The translations under genes were made by a program, and so were the position numbers. DNA of 64,000 bases from NCBI RefSeq assembly GCF_050433125.1, contig NZ_JBNPXV010000001.1, positions 696,350 to 760,349 of the forward strand. The letters are read 5' to 3'. Under the pieces are notes generated by a model that had not been told where the DNA came from, made no database searches, and saw only the letters and a list, made by a program, of their open reading frames with translations. Source of the stretch: Roseimarinus sediminis (GTDB lineage Bacteria > Bacteroidota > Bacteroidia > Bacteroidales > Prolixibacteraceae). Of this stretch, positions 62,190-64,000 are shown one piece after another; positions within the stretch are counted from its first letter, which is position 1, and every line of letters begins with the position of its first letter.

Positions 62190-62248
62190 ATAAATTGAGT
62201 GAATGGCCGGAAAAATTGAGTGAATGGACAAAAAACGAATGTAAATGG
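62190..62248. repeat. Three 21-bp iterations of TTGAGTGAATGG, right copy
   Basis: Unit ends at 62206, 62227 and 62248 are 21 bp apart, as in the left copy at 59514-59572. Same order and flanking TAAATTGAGTGAATGG; the third unit is degenerate in both. Confidence 0.8.
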
Positions 62249-62287
62249 AAAAAGTCATTAAATCATTAAGGAAAAAGTCAAAAAGTC

Positions 62288-62396
62288 ATTGAGGAAAAGG
62301 TTTAACCTGTTAGATCTTCGATTTATTTAACTGGGGTAGTGAGCATTGAAAGGGATTGTTTTTTTTACTAAGCAGATTTCATAAATTTGAAAGAAA
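62288..62396. repeat. Direct repeat upstream of the TA operon (copy 1, with promoter)
   Basis: About 105 bases (ATTGAGGAAAAGGTTTAACC through to ACTAAGCAGATTTCATAAA) recur at 63198-63300. A -7-like TAAATTTG at 62382-62389 lies ten bases before the antitoxin ATG. Confidence 0.8.
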
Positions 62397-62399
62397 AAA

Positions 62400-62816
62400 A
62401 TGAAAATTAAGGAGCTTCAAGATAGCATCATTCAGAAAATCAGACTTGCTAATGATAAAGAGCTGCTCAATGATCTCGATCAGCTTCTGAGTGACAAACT
62501 GGACCAAAAGCCATATAAGTTGCCAGAATCCAAAAAGAGGATGCTTGAGGAAAGCAAGTCTGAGTTCAGTGCAGGCGATACAAACATGGCTGATGATGTT
62601 CAGGCAATTTTATTGTCGCGGGTTCTTGCCATTTCCGATGAGGAATCCTTGTCTGAAATGATAGCTATGATCGATGAGAGAGATAAAACGATTTACTACA
62701 CAACGCCGGAACAGAAGGAAGCCATAAAGGAAGGACAGGAGCAGATTGCAAATGGCCAGTATTTTACCAATGAACAAGTTGAAAAAGAAATCGATGAATG
62801 GCTAAACAAAAAATAA
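62400..62816 (+). CDS. Two-repeat antitoxin-like protein
   Basis: 138 aa, twice the usual size. Each half has a helical part (IQKIRLANDKELLNDLDQLL; VLAISDEESLSEMIAMIDE) followed by a toxin-contact-like stretch (LPESKKRMLEESKSEFSAGD; TPEQKEAIKEGQEQIANGQY, then FTNEQVEKEIDEWL). This suggests fusion or duplication of two antitoxin units. It overlaps the toxin start by 19 bases. Confidence 0.75.
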   Translation: MKIKELQDSIIQKIRLANDKELLNDLDQLLSDKLDQKPYKLPESKKRMLEESKSEFSAGDTNMADDVQAILLSRVLAISDEESLSEMIAMIDERDKTIYYTTPEQKEAIKEGQEQIANGQYFTNEQVEKEIDEWLNKK

Positions 62817-63100
62817 TCTGGTCAGCGCGTGCAAAACTTGAACTGCTTGAAATTCTCGATTTTTACTTTAAACGAAATGGCACCAAAACCTATAGCATTA
62901 AGTTGAATGCTAACTTTAGAAATGCGGTTCGCTTAATTGCTAAATACCCACGTCTTGGATTCCAAAGCGATATACCCAATACACGAGTTTTGATCGAAGG
63001 CAACTATGCTATCTTTTATGAAATAAAGACTGAAGTAATTGAAATATCAAGCATTTGGGATTGCAGGCAAAACCAGGATAATAATTTTTTAAGTCATTGA
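62798..63100 (+). CDS. ParE/RelE-type toxin
   Basis: 100 aa of the RelE/ParE superfamily: IIWSARAKLELLEILDFYFK, RNGTKTYSIKLN, LIAKYPRLGFQSDIPNTRVL, NYAIFYEIKTEVIEISSIWD and RQN at the end. The pattern (W-S near the start, RNG-YS, IFYEI, IWDCRQ) is typical of Bacteroidota members whose targets are gyrase or ribosome-bound mRNA; which applies here is unknown. The gene looks intact and is coupled to the preceding antitoxin. Confidence 0.88.
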   Translation: MAKQKIIWSARAKLELLEILDFYFKRNGTKTYSIKLNANFRNAVRLIAKYPRLGFQSDIPNTRVLIEGNYAIFYEIKTEVIEISSIWDCRQNQDNNFLSH

Positions 63101-63197
63101 TAAAAAGTCATTAAGGAAGAAGTCATTAGTTCCCGATATCGCTGCGCTCATTCCCGAAAATCGGGACAGGCAGGGACTGGTCGCTATCGCTCCCGGC

Positions 63198-63300
63198 ATT
63201 GAGGAAAAGGTTTAACCTGTTAGATCTTCGATTTATTTAACAGGGGTAGTGAGCATTGAAAGGGATTGTTTTTTTACTAAGCAGAATTCATAAAGAGGAT
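63198..63300. repeat. Direct repeat downstream of the TA operon (copy 2)
   Basis: A near-identical copy of 62288-62396, ending CATAAAGAGGATGCTTGAGG, which jumps to sequence matching the interior of the antitoxin gene (AAAGAGGATGCTTGAGGAAA near 62533). Confidence 0.8.
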
Positions 63301-63334
63301 GCTTGAGGAAAACGCTGACATTAAATTCTTCGAT

Positions 63335-63545
63335 ATGAATTGCCGTCGGTTTTAACCGACGGACCTGAAGCAGCAAACAAAATCAGGGCTTTAGCCCAAT
63401 TTAGTATTGTATGCTGACTAGCAATCTCCGATGAAGAATCCATGTCATGAAATGATAAGATGCTCATTCAGTCGGGTTCGGGCTAAAGCCCGGAGTGGCT
63501 TTGTGCCATCCTTGTCCGTCAGCTAAAGCAGACGGCAATTAATTC
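63335..63545. repeat. Composite REP-like inverted element
   Basis: AATTGCCGTC at the left end and GACGGCAATT at the right end are inverted. Inside are CCGTCGGTT/AACCGACGG (two-base loop), GGGCTTTAGCCC and CGGGCTAAAGCCCG. It resembles paired REP units flanking a spacer. Confidence 0.7.
63418..63476 (+). pseudogene. Remnant of a second antitoxin copy
   Basis: AATCTCCGATGAAGAATCC and ATGTCATGAAATGATAAGAT match 62634-62680 of the intact antitoxin (TTTCCGATGAGGAATCC, TTGTCTGAAATGATAGCTAT) with substitutions and a frameshift. It lies inside the composite inverted element. Confidence 0.55.
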
Positions 63546-63619
63546 CGTTGAACGATGTTTTGTAAGGCAGACTGCAATTAGGATAATGGCCTTGCTACAG
63601 TGAGAGGCTGAGTAAATAA

Positions 63620-63686
63620 GAAAACCATCGCGAAAACGTAAGTGCTCACACTCACGGTGTCGCTTTGAGCGACGCCGTGAATGTCA
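63620..63686. repeat. REP-like palindrome, family 1 copy 2
   Basis: CACGGTGTCGCT/AGCGACGCCGTG at 63653-63679 with AAAACCATCGCGAAAACGTA on the left, matching the copy at 52274-52340. Confidence 0.75.
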
Positions 63687-63715
63687 ATACGGCTGAAGGA
63701 AATTCTCCATCAAGC

Positions 63716-64000
63716 TTTCCTCTAATGTGTTCTATTGTGGTTTTTTTTTTGAGTGCCTGAGTGCCTGAGTACCTGAGTGCCTGAGTAAGCCGTGGCGAAG
63801 CAAGTTAGCAGTCCACTATCCGCAACAAGTAACGAGTAACGAGCAACGAGCAACGAGCAACCAGCATCCATTTCCTCTAATGTGTACTATTGTTTCTATT
63901 GTGGCTTTTTTTTTGAGTGCCTGAGTTCCTGAGTACCTGAGTGCCTGAGTAAGCCGTGGCGAAGCAAGTTAGCAGTCCACTATCCGCAACCAGTAACGGG
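63716..64000. repeat. Tandem repeat of about 150-bp units built from 10-bp and 7-bp words
   Basis: Two units, each starting TTTCCTCTAATGTG (63716 and 63864), then a T-run, GAGTGCCT/GAGTACCT words every 10 bp, AAGCCGTGGCGAAGCAAGTT, and AGTAAC/GAGCAAC words. The second unit runs off the window. No coding potential. Confidence 0.85.

Overview
The window looks like a chromosomal segment from a Bacteroidota bacterium, most likely a polysaccharide-degrading member of the Bacteroidales/Marinilabiliales. Four secreted proteins end in type IX secretion (T9SS) sorting domains. TonB-dependent receptors, Bacteroidota-type -7 boxes (TAnnTTTG) and A-rich start regions support this. No rRNA, tRNA or CRISPR array was seen.

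1-25.5 kb is mostly core genome at moderate GC. It holds the end of a GH43 arabinanase, methionine synthase metH, a CotH-type secreted protein, a cytidylate-kinase-like protein, pepF, metF, a hemolysin-III protein, a second GH43 enzyme, an aroB / radical SAM / aroA run, dprA, a TonB-dependent receptor and small conserved proteins. Between 8.8 and 9.3 kb lies a gene-free stretch with seven 22-bp direct repeats and a GC-rich hairpin element.

25.6-40.4 kb is the most coherent functional block. Eight co-directional genes encode four PQQ-like beta-propeller proteins with a shared N-terminal RG motif, an NHL-like propeller, a small Cys-rich membrane protein, a Tat-type polyferredoxin and a NapH/NosR-like membrane Fe-S protein. 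Next come a NuoE-NuoF fusion and a ferredoxin/GltD-like flavoprotein that lacks the second Rossmann domain. Toxin-antitoxin (TA) modules sit on both sides of the NuoE-NuoF gene, one with a frameshifted toxin. I infer an electron-transfer module; its donor and acceptor cannot be read from the sequence.

40.4-47.1 kb carries a pectate-lyase-like T9SS protein, a Tat-exported aldo/keto reductase and a BCCT transporter / UspA / porin run in which the porin has an in-frame amber codon inside its signal peptide.

47.2-59.3 kb is an accessory region, AT-rich in its second half. Every gene is on the minus strand and several are followed at their 3' end by the same repeated element, like gene cassettes. 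It includes a 1.2-kb direct duplication, remnants of a REP-associated tyrosine transposase with palindromes, two near-identical 74-aa proteins, a membrane-anchored DUF4041/GIY-YIG protein, and a two-gene unit of a RES-like protein and an AbiV-like abortive-infection protein, the best candidate for an undescribed defence system.

59.3-64 kb is dominated by tandem and palindromic repeats (periods about 200, 41, 21 and 150 bp), with one conserved hypothetical gene and one ParE/RelE-type TA operon that has a decayed partial copy beside it.
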